A DNA stretch of 64,000 nt, from contig LNAC01000274.1 in assembly GCA_002007465.1 (NCBI GenBank), forward strand, positions 1,296,129-1,360,128. Reading direction: 5' to 3'. This DNA comes from Ailurus styani (lineage: Eukaryota > Chordata > Mammalia > Carnivora > Ailuridae). Position 1 is the stretch's first letter, and each line of letters opens with the position of its first letter. The translations under genes were made by a program, and so were the position numbers. This document shows, in pieces, positions 10,250-21,049 of the stretch. The notes under the pieces were generated by a model, which saw only the letters and a program-made list of their open reading frames with translations, searched no databases and was not told the DNA's origin.

Positions 10250-10510
10250 TAAGTAAGCGCGTGCAGTCCTGGCCACCGGTGCGCACGTGCCCGGGCCGGG
10301 AGCGGGAAGCGAGTGAGGAAGCGAGGGGACTGCGCGAGGAGGGAGAGGGCGCGCAGGAGGAGGGCGCCGAGAAGCCGCCGTGGGGCAGGTGCGTCCCTCC
10401 CAGGTGGCCCAGCCGCGGTCTGGCTGAGCGCCTCTGAGGCCACGCGGGCTCCCGGAGCAGGACAGGGGCGGGGGACATCCTCTGACTCCGCGAAGCGAGG
10501 GGCCTTGTGA
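10250..10510. promoter_or_regulatory. CpG island
   Basis: CpG-dense block (GCGCACGTGCCCGGGCCGGG, AGGGCGCGCAGG, GAGAAGCCGCCGTGG). With the patch at 9.86-9.99 kb it flanks an AT-rich element. No transcription start can be assigned from sequence alone. Confidence 0.5.
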
Positions 10511-10959
10511 GGAGGTGCCTTCTCATTAATGGCCCTGGAGGTGCTGGGTAGGAAGCAGGAGGAAATGTCTGTCCACAGAAGGGGACGTCACCCCATGCCG
10601 GCTGAACGGAGCCGTTTGCCATCCAAGCCCCCCGATGAGCATCCTGGGGTTACGTGCCCCTGCTGGGGGTGGTCGGCACCCAGACCCACGGAGAGCTGTG
10701 GGCCGGGGGAGAAGGGAGGCCCCGGAAGGCAGAGGCGCCAGCCACGGCGGGGAGGGGTGCCTGGACGGTGGGTCAGGGTCCGGCTCCCAGCCCCCCCTCT
10801 TCCAAGCCTTTGGGGCCAAATGGGGGGTCTTTTCGGACACACACGGACGTCGGTCCCTTTTACTCATTTCCTCTCCTTTGCTGAAAAATGAACCTCTCTT
10901 GCCAGAAGCTGACATTCTCCTGTGTTGGGGGGAGCGACGTAGCCGGGCTGCCCGCTCCC

Positions 10960-11345
10960 AGTCATTAGTCACGACACACAATACACAAGTCGGTTTACAA
11001 TCACACCTCAGCTTTATCACAGCTAATTTAAAACTCACATTGCCACTCCCCTCCCCTCCACACACATAATTTAATCTGTTTTTTTAAAAAAAAAAAAAAC
11101 AAGGAATTTGATCCAGAGTAGTTTTTCTCAATTAAAATTTGTGATTGCGTTTCTGAGCTTCCACAACAGAGTTCTGAGGGGGGTTGTGATATAATTTAAC
11201 TTCTCCTAAATTGCTGACACCAATAACCCTATAAATTAACAGATGGTGGAGGGAAATCTCCTGGCTTCTTCCTTGCTATTTGGTAATGGTTTGATTTTGT
11301 AATAGGGGTTTTGAGTCCAAGCCAGGAATCCCTCAATTGGCAGTG
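10960..11345. promoter_or_regulatory. Candidate conserved AT-rich element cluster
   Basis: Nearly 400 bases of AT-rich unique DNA with repeated homeodomain-like cores (GTCATTAGTCACGAC, GCTAATTTAAAAC, CATAATTTAATC, CTCAATTAAAATTTG) and a CCAAT at about 11220, interrupted only by a T/A run at 11078-11099. The surrounding DNA is GC-rich. There is no SINE or LINE hallmark. This is one of the strongest regulatory-like blocks in the first 12 kb. Confidence 0.4.
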
Positions 11346-11349
11346 GTGA

Positions 11350-12000
11350 GAGCTTATCCCGTTTCGTCGTTTCTGAAGCCGGCTGCCTGCATTTTCATGC
11401 AACGAGGGTGCAGAACCAAGAGAACTCTCTTGGACGGTGGCTGTCCCTGCCCGGCACAGGCACGCTCGCAGAACCTGACGCACGGGAGCTCCCGGCCTTG
11501 GCTCCCGACAGGGCTGAACAGGAGGTCCGGCAGTGTCCCATTCGGTGGCCAGTTACAGTCCGACCGAAGTGCCCAGCGGGGTCCCCCACGGGACAGGGCT
11601 GGCTCCGGGCTGTTTTCTCAGCTTGCAGGCTCACTGCTGTCTCCTGTAATTTGCCTTCGTTGGGTGGTTTGAATCTCTGCCTAGTTCTCAGGTGTGTCTA
11701 TGTAAGCACGCCCCTTTGAAACGATCAGTACCTTAAGTACTGTGCGTCTTTAGCTCGGTGTGTTCAAATGTTTGATTAGTTAAGGTGCACTGAGATCAGA
11801 AAGGAGGAGAAAAGGTGAGACGGCTCGTCACCAGGACACTGCTGAGCCCATGCTTGCGGGGCTTGCCTTGGTCTGGGCGGAGAGTCTGGCTTTCCCTCTG
11901 GGTCAGGAAGTGTGGACATGTACCAGCCCCATCCTGATTCGGCCAGGTCCTCGCCTCCAACAAAGCGTGCCATTTGGAACTCGGGGGAGGGGAGGGGTCA
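11350..12000. other. Unique DNA, no gene seen
   Basis: No repeat family or exon recognised. Base composition becomes less GC-rich toward the MER53 element that follows. Confidence 0.5.
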
Positions 12001-12002
12001 GG

Positions 12003-12185
12003 TAGGTCGCCAGATAAAATATAGGACACCAAGTTGAATTTGAGTCTCAGATAAATAGTGAGTAATTTTTAGCGTAAGTAGATCCCATGCCACGCTTGGG
12101 ATATACTTAGGCTAAAAGTTATTTGTTGTATATCTAAAATTCACATTCAGCTGGGCAGCCTGCATTTTTGTGGGCCAAATAGCCC
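12003..12185 (+). mobile_element. MER53 foldback DNA transposon with miR-1302-like arm
   Basis: A near-perfect palindrome of about 180 bases. The left arm (CGCCAGATAAAATATAGGAC … TTTTTAGCGTAAGTAGATCC) and the right arm (GGGATATACTTAGGCTAAAA … TGGGCAGCCTGCATTTTTG) are reverse complements around a centre near 12090. The layout matches MER53, a non-autonomous placental DNA transposon. The right arm at 12096-12116 matches the known miR-1302 mature sequence with, by my count, two substitutions in 21 positions. miR-1302 loci are known to derive from MER53. Whether this copy is transcribed is unknown. Confidence 0.75.
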
Positions 12186-12189
12186 CTGG

Positions 12190-12795
12190 AAGGGAGGTAG
12201 AGGCAGTCAGCCAAGTGATGCCCTCCTCTCTCTCCCTGAGCCTCTCGGGATCATCTTAAAGAGGGAGATTCAGGGTAAGTTTGAGTCCAGCTAACCCACC
12301 TGAACCTTGATTTCCTCACTCTGAAAGTCAGGTCGCATAGAGGAAGGAGGCCGTGACCTGTTGGGGAGTGCTCGCAGCCCAGGGCCGGCTGGAGAGAGGC
12401 AGACCCGTTTCCGGGAGTGTCCTGAGCTCCGTCGCTCTCGCTGGGCAAGGTGTGCCGCGTTCCAGGCAGGGGTGTGGGTGGAGGGTAGGAGGGGCAGCAG
12501 GGGTCCGCTCTGTGTCAGACCGCGTCAGGCTACGATCGGCTGCTTCCCGTGTCTGCTCTGGCCGGACCAGCCCGCGGGATCGGCACTCAGGAAAGGGAGC
12601 CAGCAGTGTAGACCGGAGAGATCAAAGATGGTTCCACGGAAGAAGCAGGACTTTGAGGATTTGGGGTTGGGAGGGAGGGACTGCTGCTGATCCGTGTGAG
12701 ACGGTCACTCAAACAGTGGACCCTCTCAGTGGAGTCCCAGGAGGGCGCTGAGCTCAGAACTTCCTCTCCTTATCTGCTCTCAAGTCCTGGATGAT
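12190..12795. other. Unique DNA, no gene seen
   Basis: No repeat or exon recognised. A frame of about 130 codons at 12353-12751 is compositional. Confidence 0.5.
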
Positions 12796-12843
12796 ATCTA
12801 AATAAGTAAGTAAGTAAATAAATATAAATACACACACACACAG
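12796..12843 (+). repeat. (TAAG)n/(TAAA)n followed by (CA)n
   Basis: AAATAAGTAAGTAAGTAAAT-type tetranucleotides run into ACACACACACACA. The combination resembles the decayed tail of a retroposon, but no body is recognisable upstream. Confidence 0.8.
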
Positions 12844-13003
12844 CCTGTTTGGAATCTGGCAAGTGGGAATTTTACTAAAATACAAAAGGAAAAGTCCTCA
12901 ATTTATGGATTTTAAAAATGAAATCAATTGATAAATACTTTTATTGAATCAGAAAACAGTGAATTAAAATAAGGCTATCAACTTAAGAAAATATTTCTCT
13001 CTT

Positions 13004-13187
13004 TTTTTTTTTTTTAAGATTTTATTTATTTGACACAGAGAGAGAGATCACAAGGAGGCAGAGAGAGAGGAGGAAGCAGGCTCCCCATTGAGCAGGGAGC
13101 CTGATGCGGGCCTCAATCCCAGGACCCTGAGATCATGACCTGAGCCGAAGGGAGAGGCTTTAACTCACTGCGCCACCCAGGGGCCCA
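13004..13187 (-). mobile_element. Can-SINE (tRNA-Lys-derived), minus strand
   Basis: Read on the minus strand: a tRNA-derived head (GGTGGCGCAGTGAGTTAAAG), 'GGTCATGATCTCAGGGTCC', 'GGGAGCCTGCTTCCTCC', then CTCTCTC and a T/A-rich tail (TTTTAAGATTTTATTTATTTG on the plus strand). Flanked by a target-site duplication AAAATATTTCTCTCTT (12988-13003 and 13188-13203). The 'CTTCCTCCTCTCTCTCTGCC' body is a variant I associate with arctoid carnivores. No protein is encoded; retroposition uses L1 machinery. Confidence 0.95.
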
Positions 13188-13301
13188 AAAATATTTCTCT
13201 CTTAAAAAATTCACCAAAGTGCTTCATGTTCCCCCTCCTCTGCCCTTTTAATTCTTTTTGGATTCAACACAGGGAAGAAAATAATCTCTTGCGGGTTTTT
13301 T

Positions 13302-13502
13302 ATTTTGTTCATATTTTATTAATTTATTTGTCAGAGAGCGAGAGAGAGCAAGAGACAGAGCACCCAAAGCAGGAGGAGCAGCAGAGGGAGAAGCAGGCTC
13401 CCCGCGGAGCAGAGAGCCTGACGCGGGGCTCAATCACAGGACCCCGTGATCATGACCTGAGCTGAAGGCAGACACTTCACCGACTGAGCCCTCCAGTTGC
13501 CC
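13302..13502 (-). mobile_element. Can-SINE, older copy, minus strand
   Basis: Same family and orientation as the copy 100 bases upstream but more diverged. The minus-strand head ends in CGGTGAAGTGTCTGCC and the body holds GGTCATGATCACGGGG and GCTTCTCCCTCTGC. Imperfect target-site duplication: CTCTTGCGGGTTTTTT (13286-13301) against CTCTTGTGGTTTTTT (13503-13517). The diverged duplication implies an earlier insertion than the 13.0-kb and 21.8-kb copies. Confidence 0.92.
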
Positions 13503-13636
13503 CTCTTGTGGTTTTTTGAACTTTTGAATCAAGCTTTCCTTTTGCAGCCCTAGCTCGTGTTTTGTTTCATCTGGGGCAATTTGCAGGTGACCCTCTTTTT
13601 GCCCAGAGGTGCGGGTGTGCATGCATGCACCCGCGC

Positions 13637-13668
13637 GTGCACACACACACACACACACACACACACCC
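13637..13668 (+). repeat. (CA)n microsatellite
   Basis: About fifteen CA units. In carnivores such tracts are usually polymorphic. Confidence 0.95.
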
Positions 13669-14965
13669 TGCCCCGCTGTGTGCACTCTCAGCCTTCCTGC
13701 GCCTCGTCGGAGGAAATGTGCACACGTGTTTTCTAGAGCAGCAGCCACAGCCCCTGGGGCGGGTGAGGAAGTGTCCGGGGCCTGGGGCTGGTCCCCGGCC
13801 CGGCTGTCATGGGAGCGCACCTGCTCCCGACGTGCCGTTGCCAAGTCTGCTGAATAACTTGTCAAGCCAGAGGCAGGGGACCCAGGGGGCCCATCGCGGT
13901 GCAGCGGGGAGCCCCTCGGGCCTGGATGGCCCAGCTCAAAAGGACTGGGCCGCCCTGTTGAGCTGGGAAAACTGATGGGAAAACTTTTCACCATGATTCC
14001 CACCGAATCTTGCCTGCGGTCTGTTCTGTAACCTTCATCGCTTTGATCACCTGTCAGGAGATGCGTTGATATTTTCCAAACAGTGGTTCAAGTTCACCAC
14101 TCTACCATGTCTTTTTATGGTGGCATAAAAGTTGTAAAAACTTGCTTGTTCAGAGTACAGAGCAGGGGTCCTCCTAGAGAGGTCCCCTGGGCGGTCCTCA
14201 CCCCTCTCCCCCCAGCCGTGGGTCTGCTAGCCTTCCTGTTCTTGGGAGAACATGAGGCACCCCCACCGCCACCCATTTTATGCACGGGAATGACTGGACA
14301 GCGGATGGGTGGGTGTCTGCTCACTTGCCCGCAGGGAGACTAGAACCGAGGATGCTGGAGTGAATTCACTCCGTTGGGGTGAATGCCCCAGATCTGTACC
14401 TCCAGGTCGCCACTCCAGCTGGAAGGGAGGGAGGAAGGAGTTCCTAAAGACTTGGTAACGCTTGGAGCTGAGGATGGGCCAGATGTCAGAGTGCGGCAAG
14501 TCACCTAAATCCCACATGACAGCACTCTGTTCTGCCTCCTAGCAGATGTTGAGCAGAGTTGGAATTTTCCTTGCACTTATAAAAAAATGTAATTTAAAAG
14601 AGAAAAAAGTGGTTTATCAGGGGACTTGGGGAATATTCAAGCTTTTTAGTTTGCACTGCGCAATGAAATCAGGGGTCCAGGGGGCCTCGGCTTCCCAGCC
14701 AGCAGTACCTGCTGCCACCCCTGCAGTGGCTGGGGCCCCCTGGCTTCTGCTCCAGCCCGGGGGAGGGGGGAGGGGAGCGCGCCCCCGGCAGAGAGGAAAG
14801 GGTCCCCTGGAGGCGTGGATAGTACTCGTCGTCGGGGGCCTGCACACAGTGGTCCACCTGCTTGGCAGATGACAGGTCTCCCGACACACCGGGGGTCCTT
14901 TGGGAGAACGGCTCACACTTGTTCCGAGTCAGAGTCTGTCCTTCCTTGGAAGGACTGCGTTGGTT

Positions 14966-14990
14966 TGCCCTGCCCTGCCCTGCCCTATCC
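14966..14990 (+). repeat. (TGCCC)n pentamer repeat
   Basis: Four to five tandem copies of TGCCC. Short and probably recent slippage. Confidence 0.85.
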
Positions 14991-15214
14991 AGTCCTCCCT
15001 GCGCCTGCCCACCTGGGAGATGTGCTCAGGACCCCAGGGTTCCGTTTCAGGCCGCGTGGAAGTACGGGGGCAAGTGCCGCGGCCCCGCGTGGGGATGTGA
15101 AGAGGGAGGCCAGCCTGGGAGAGCCCTCACTGCAGGGCCGGGCCGTTCACAATCCTAGCCGTTGCTAACCCCGCAGCGGCAGAGGGGAGCGAGCCATTCG
15201 GGTGACAGCAAACC

Positions 15215-15365
15215 TGGCGCGATCCTCTATTAAACAAGCTAATTATATCCTTTGATTTTACTTCCGAAGGATCAGGGATACCTTGCAAAAAACACAGAGC
15301 GTGTTAAGCGACTTGCAGTCTTAAGGAACTAAAAATAATTACAATAATGATTAATGGCTCTGGTG
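15215..15365. promoter_or_regulatory. Candidate conserved AT-rich element
   Basis: A non-repetitive AT-rich island in GC-rich DNA. It contains ACAAGCTAATTATATCC, CTTTGATTT (TCF/LEF-type), TAATTA at 15336-15341 and GATTAATGG. Homeodomain-like cores are clustered. Conservation is inferred from composition and motif clustering only. Confidence 0.4.
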
Positions 15366-15584
15366 TGAGGGGCAGAGGCGCGGTGGCTCTGCCTGAGCGT
15401 CTGCCCATTTGGGAGAAAACCACGGAGGAAGGACGAGCTCTCTCGTGATGGGCCGGAGCAGAAGCGACGGGGCATCCCTCCTGCTGACTTGGCCGTGTGC
15501 TGGCCTGCGCGCCCCTTCACCCCGGCCTCTCGTCCGCCTGTCCTGCTGTGCGAGGCTGCCAAGAGCTCGTCCGTGAGATCCCCT

Positions 15585-15998
15585 CCGAGGGAAACTTCCA
15601 GAACACCACGAGGGAGAAAGCAGACCTATGGAGACAGGAGGAGGACCAGTGGCTGCCAGGGGCTGGAGGGACGAGGGAGGGACAGGCAGGAAGCACGGAG
15701 GACGTTTCGGGCCGTGAAAGCCCCTGGATGACACAGAATCCGCATCCTCATTTGTCCGAGCCCACAGAGTGTCCAGCAGCACCGTGGCCCCTGTGTAAAC
15801 CATGGGCTCCAGCTGGCGATGGCGTGTCCGTGGGGGCTCACGAGCTGTAGCGGGGGTGCCTTCCGGCGGGGGCGCGGAGAGCGGGCCAGGCCACTGCGGG
15901 GGGCTTGCAGGGAGGGCGCGGGGGATCTCTCTGCCTTCCGCTCAGTTTTGTGGCAAACCGAAAACAGCTCTAAACAATGAAGGCTCTTTAAAGACACA
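15585..15998 (+). mobile_element. L1M 3'-UTR fragment (older L1, plus strand)
   Basis: Matches the end of L1M elements: 'AGAAAGCAGACC … CCAGTGGCTGCCAGGGGCTGG', then 'GGGATCTCTCTGCCTTCCGC', 'CAGTTTTGTGGCAAACCGAA' and 'ACAGCTCTAAACAATGAAG', ending near CTTTAAAGACAC. Heavily GC-drifted through CpG and other substitutions. No coding capacity. It sits head-to-tail with the next L1 fragment, in the same orientation. Confidence 0.75.
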
Positions 15999-16004
15999 CG
16001 CCTG

Positions 16005-16475
16005 CTGAGACAGCATGTCGTACCCACTCGGATGGGCACCATCCTCCGTCACGGGTGGGAATGCAGAACGGCGCAGCCGCTTGTGGAAGGCGTTTTGGTG
16101 CTTCCTCAAAACGCGACACGTGGAGTTACCCTGTGACCTAGCTCTTCCACTTGTAGGTGGACACCCAGGAAACTTGGACACAGGGACTCGGATGGGTATC
16201 TGTATACCGGCGTTGCTGGCCACGGTTCCCACGGCAGCTGGAAGCTGGAGGCTATCCATGCGTCCATCAACAGCTGACCGGATAGATAAGACGTGGTCTG
16301 TCCACACAACGGCATATCATTTAGGTATAAAACAGAGGAAATTCCGATACAGCCATCCTGCAACACAGATGAACCTTGAAAACATATTAAGTGAAAGCAG
16401 CTTAACAGAAAAGGCCACATATTCTGTAATTCCACTACGTGCAGTATTCGAACAGGCAAACCAACAGGCACCATG
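16005..16475 (+). mobile_element. L1M ORF2-end/3'-UTR fragment, plus strand
   Basis: L1 landmarks in order: 'GGGTGGGAATGCAGAACGGC' (TGGGAATGTAAA), a 'GGTGCTTCCTCAAAACGC' block, 'CTCTTCCACTTGTAGGTGG', a 'CTATCCATGCGTCCATCAAC' block, 'CAGATGAACCTTGAAAACAT', 'TTAAGTGAAAGCAGC' and 'CCACATATTCTGTAATTCC'. An internal deletion is apparent near 16045, where the expected dinucleotide-rich stretch between 'GGATGG' and 'GGGAATG' is missing. Decayed ORF2 C-terminus; no intact frame. Confidence 0.85.
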
Positions 16476-16479
16476 TGGA

Positions 16480-17370
16480 AACCAGCTTGGAGGGCCCCAG
16501 GATGGGAGCAGGAAGGGGGTGAGGAGTTAAGAAAAGGGGAAAGTGGGGGGCACTGTCCCTCAGGGCAGCCCCCCGACCCCCAGTCCGGCCCCTGTCTTGG
16601 CAGCGGCTGCTCTGGGTTGGAGCTCCCTGCCCGCAGAGCACACCCAGGCGGCGAGCACATGCGTGTCCCTTAGGGACCAGTGTGGTGCGACCAGCCCTGC
16701 AGGTGTGCCCTGGACGCCGGGGTTCCCAGAAGGAGGATTTTCAGTGCAAGAATCAGGAGTCCTGGGCAAACCAGGACAAGATGGTCAGCCTGTCAGTAGC
16801 TACCTGCTAAAAGAAGGAGCTTTTCAGTCTAAGATGCACTAGTCCTGGCACAGGAGGCGCCCATCGGGGCCCCCCCTGGCCAAAGGGAGGCCAGTCGAGG
16901 CATTTCAGAGACTGGGGGTCACACTGAGAACCAGTTACCCAGATGGGGAAGAGTCCGATGGCCAAGCAGGACAAGCCAGAGACGAGAGTCAGCAGGACCG
17001 CCGGCGCCCAGCACTGGGGGAGGGGGGCTGCTGAAGGTGGGGGCAGGGTACCAGAGCCAGGAACCTGTCAGTACTGCTTACCAAGAGGGGCTGCCTGGGG
17101 GGGCTGGGCCAGGGAGGTTGCAGCTGTCCGCGCCATGCCCGTCTGAGAGCTGGAGGCCAAGACTCCTCTGTCCTGAGTGGAGCCGGGCATGGAGGAGAGG
17201 CTGGACCCTCCCGGACAGGAAGCGACTGCCGCTGAGCCTGGAGCAGAAAGCCCCAGGCAGCAAACATGGGCCCGAGGGGCCGCCCCTCCAGCCTCGGTGT
17301 CTCTACTCCCCCAGGGCCCCGATGGAGCGGGGCAGTACTGTTCCTCTGGTTCGCCTGCTCCTGTGTGCGG
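16480..17370. other. Unique DNA, no gene seen
   Basis: GC-rich. No repeat or exon recognised. Overlapping frames of 60-185 codons on both strands are compositional. Confidence 0.5.
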
Positions 17371-17379
17371 CGCCACCTG

Positions 17380-18195
17380 CACCAGGTCTGTGCTGGGCAC
17401 GGAGGACAGAGCAGGAAAGACGCTGGTCAGAGGCCGTCTTCGGGCGGTGCCTGGTCTGGTGGGATGGACAGACATCACACAAACTGTCACACAAGTAAAT
17501 AGAAACTCCAAAGAGAGGTAAATGTGGTCAGGGAGAGGCATGGGGCGCTCAGGGGTGTCATGGGGCCTGCCTGTGTTGTGGGGGGACCTCTCTGAGAATG
17601 GGAAATTTCGGCAGAGACCCAAAGGGTGGGTAGGAGGTGGGGGAAGTTGAGGAGGAGGGTGAAGGGGACAGGAAGTAGTAACTTCCGTGGCCCCAGGGGC
17701 TTGGAGGCACTGAGACCCCAGAAGTCCAGGCAGCTGGCAGACTAGGAAGAGAGAGACGTGGGACGGGCAGCGCCACGCCTGGCCGTGCCCTGGAGGGGGG
17801 CGTGCAGGGGCTGACTGGGTCAGCAGGGCTGGGACTCATGCTGAAAGGTCAGCCCAGCTTCTGTCGCTCTTCGGGCACCTGCTGAAGACGTGAGGGGTAG
17901 TCAGGGACGCAGGTCAGGGAATTTGCTGTGGTCGGGCCAGGAGAGGACCAAGTCTCCGGTGCTGGGGTGACCGTGAAACCAAGTGGTGGGCACATTTTGG
18001 AGATGGAAAGTACTGGACTCGCTGGTGAATTGGATATAGGGGGAGAGGTCACTTCCATTCCGACGTGACCAGCCAGGTGCCTGGGGAGGCCTGTTAACCT
18101 GGATGAAGGATGCCCAGGGAAAAGCAGACGTTCTCGAAGTGGGAAGGTCATGCCTTCTGCTTTGGGCACATAACATTTGAGGTGTTGGGTTGGTT
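17380..18195 (+). mobile_element. Ancient mammalian dispersed repeat (family not named)
   Basis: Shares several blocks, in the same order, with a very common old mammalian repeat: 'GACCTCTCTGAGAATGGGAA … CAGAGACCCAAAGG' (for 'GGCCTCTCTGAGGAGGTGAC … GACCTGAAGG'), 'TTTTGGAGATGGAAAGTACT', 'GCTGGTGAATTGGATATAGG' and 'GGGCACATAACATTTGAGG'. Diverged and gapped. The same family recurs at 23.4, 30.4-31.5 and 34.3 kb. I cannot name the family with confidence. Confidence 0.55.
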
Positions 18196-18199
18196 TTGA

Positions 18200-18855
18200 T
18201 GCTAAACTAGCAACATTTCTGGCCCCTTGTCCCTAAATCACCCCCAGGGAACAATAGAAAGACACCAAGGAGACGGGGGATGGCAGGAGAGATGGGCTCA
18301 CATTGACGTGCATGGGGCCGTGCCTGGCGTGGGGCAGGAGGTGGCCAAGCACAGCTATGGGAGAACACAGCGTGAAGGGGACTGTCCTAACTTATCTCAG
18401 CTCCTGCCACCATTGCCTTGGGACAAACCAGGCCTGCCCCTACCCTGACAAATGGGTCACACCCACACCTATGGCCAGGCCCACACCAGTGATCCTGCCG
18501 AGGTGTTCTAACGTTAGAGCCGCAGAGAGCCCTGTGCTCACGGGGAGCCAAGCAAAGCAGGTGTGGACCACCTGAACTCAGCAGATGCTTCCAGCCTCTC
18601 CTCCTGCAGACTACGGGGCCACACTAGTGCAAGATAAGGAGGGGGTTCCCCTGTTAATGCTGCTTCTCCCTGGAGGGGAAGATGAAGCTGTGACCTGGGG
18701 TGGGGGCGGAACTTGGTGGAGTGCAGGGTTGTGGAATAGAAGATTCTGGGCCCTTTCCACCGAGAGCAGGTCCACCCATCAGCCCTGAATTCACGTGGAC
18801 TCTGTGGGCTGGCTTTCCTCCAGGTGCACTGCAGGACAGAGCAGCAGGTTTCTAC
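18200..18855. other. Unique DNA, no gene seen
   Basis: No feature recognised between the ancient dispersed repeat and the L1 block. Confidence 0.5.
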
Positions 18856-19850
18856 CAGAGAGAAATGAGCTCACGGGCAAACAGCAAGACATTTGAGATG
18901 TACGAGCATTAGAAAAAAAAGACCACAATCTGGGTTACAGATTATTGCAGGTTCCATCAGAGGCAGCGATATTGGAACAGAGAGACCGATTTTGAAAATC
19001 AGCTTAATAAACATAACTGCACAAGAGGGCATCTTGTGAGCAATATGAGACGAGAACAAGAAAATACAGAAAAGAATCAAGCAGAAGTATTGGGCATTAG
19101 AATATATTTGTTGAAATAAAGAACACAAGGCAAGGGATAAATGCTAGGATAAATACAGCTGAGGAATGAATCTGTGACTTGGAGGACCCGTTGGATGAAT
19201 TTGCCCGGGAAAAAGAAGGAAAGCAGAAAAGAAATGCAAGAGAAAGGCTGTCACGCAAGGAGGAGAGAAGTTAAGGTACTCACATCTGAGTAATAGAAAT
19301 CCCGCAAAGAGAGAAAAGGAAAACACAGCAGAGGACACCTTTGAAGAAAATGTTGGAGGTAAAATCTCTGGGATTTAAAAAAAAAAAGAAGGATGAGTGG
19401 CCCCAGATTGAGAAGGTCTTAGAGCGCCGAGGAAAAGAGAAAAGGGGATAAAAACTCAAACCTACACACTTACAGTGAAATTTAAGAATAACAGAAAAAG
19501 TCTGAAGAGTTTTCCAGGGAGGAAAAGAAGATCCCATACAAAGAACAAGAACCATGTGGACTTTGGGATTTTCAGCAGCAACACTAGATGCAAGAAGATA
19601 ATGGAGTGGTACTTTCAAAGTATCCGAGAAAAAGAAGTTAGAACACTGAGTTTTACATGCAGCCAAATTGCCATTCAAATGTGAGCCATAGCAACTTCCC
19701 ATTTTACATTGTCCTAGATGGTGCAATAGAGGAAGGAAAAGAAACTAATGTTAGGATTGGAAAGGAAAGAAAACGTGTTACTTTCAGATGATGTCTTCAT
19801 TTACACAGAAAACCCCAAAGACTCTACACACAATCTTTTAGAAACTGGTG

Positions 19851-20048
19851 TTTGGGGGTATGTGGGGGGCTCAGTCAGTTAAGTGTCTCCCTTCGGCTCC
19901 AGTCATGATCTCAAGGTCCTGGGATGGAGTCCTGTGTCCTGCTCGCTGCTCAGCAGGGAGTCTGCTTCTCCCTCTGCCCCTCCCCTCTCTCATGCTCACT
20001 CTGTCTCAAATAAATCAGTAAAACCTTTTTTTAAAAAAAGAAACGAGT
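19851..20048 (+). mobile_element. Can-SINE, plus strand, inside L1M
   Basis: Diverged head (GGGGGCTCAGTCAGTTAAGT) followed by CAGTCATGATCTCAAGGTCC, GAGTCTGCTTCTCCCTCTGC, a CTCTGTCTCAAATAAATCAG tail and A-rich end. Flanks show an imperfect duplication AGAAACTGG (19840-19848) against AGAAAGCTGG (20051-20060). It interrupts L1M ORF2: the L1 reading continues on both sides. Confidence 0.93.
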
Positions 20049-20856
20049 ATAGAAAGCTGGCTGATATAATATTAATATACAAAAATAAGTCATATTCTAT
20101 ATAACAGCAGCAAAAATCTAGAAAACATAATTAACAAGAAGATACCATTTATGGAATCAGAAAATGTCAAATACATAGGAGTACTCTTTTCTAATGTGTA
20201 AGACTTACACCGGCAAAATTACAAACATTTATTAAGTGCAAGTAAAGGAGCTCTAATAAATAAGTAGGAAGACTTTATATCATTAACATGCCATTTTCCT
20301 TATATTGATCTATATTGATGATAAGCAATGCAGTTCTGGTCAGTATCCAAACAGGGCTTGTCATGGACCTTGGCAAGATGATTATACAGAAGAGTAAGGA
20401 ATCAGGAATAACCAGGACACTTCTAAAGAGAAGAGCACAGAAAGGGTACTTTGCAACCTCGTTATGGAGCGACAACAATTAAGACCATGTGGGGTTGTCA
20501 CGAGGATCAACCAATTGACCAATTTCCAGAATTCCCAGAAACAGATCCATGTAGTTATGGGACTTTGGTTTATAATAGAAGTAGCATTTCAAATCACTGG
20601 TGAAAGGAGGCAGTGATGAATAAAATGAGCTGGAAAAAAAAATAGTGTTATTACCCATATAAAAAGTGTGACATTGGATCCCTACCTCACACCATATTTT
20701 GGAAATCCACACACTGTGTTTTGGATGAAGGAGTTAAATGTCAGCAGTCTCTTAGAGGAAAGTATAGGTGGATCTTGGGTTGGGGAGAGAGTCTTTAAGA
20801 CACAAAAAGTGAGTATAAACGGAGATCGACAGATTTGAGTATGTTAAAAATAAGGA

Positions 20857-21049
20857 GGGACGGCCGGGTGGCTCAGTCGGTGAAGCGTCTGCTTTTGGCT
20901 CAGGTCATGATCCCGGGATCCTGGGATGGAGCCCCACATCGGGCTCCCTGCTCAGCGGGGAGCCTGCTTCTCCCTCTGCCTGCCCCTCCCCCTGCTTGTG
21001 TGCACTCCCTCCTTCTCTCTCTCTCTTTGTTAAATAAATATCTTTTTTT
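20857..21049 (+). mobile_element. Can-SINE, plus strand, inside L1M
   Basis: Canonical copy: GGGTGGCTCAGTCGGTGAAG (A-box region), CAGGTCATGATCCCGGGATC (B-box region), GGAGCCTGCTTCTCCCTCTG, a CTCTCTCTCTC tract, AAATAAATATC and a T/A-rich tail. Target-site duplication AAAATAAGGA at 20847-20856 and 21050-21059. Pol III promoter boxes are present, as in all members of the family. No product is expected. Confidence 0.95.

Larger units (their letters stand above)
13520..15210. other. Unique DNA with simple repeats, no gene seen
   Basis: Contains the CA microsatellite at 13.64 kb and a short TGCCC pentamer repeat near 14.97 kb. No coding exon or interspersed repeat was recognised. A stretch at 14.0-14.12 kb is less GC-rich and could be conserved, but shows nothing diagnostic. 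Confidence 0.5.

Noticed and set aside
14966..14990. Possible CRISPR-like or regulatory array
   Set aside because: A short pentamer microsatellite in a mammalian genome.
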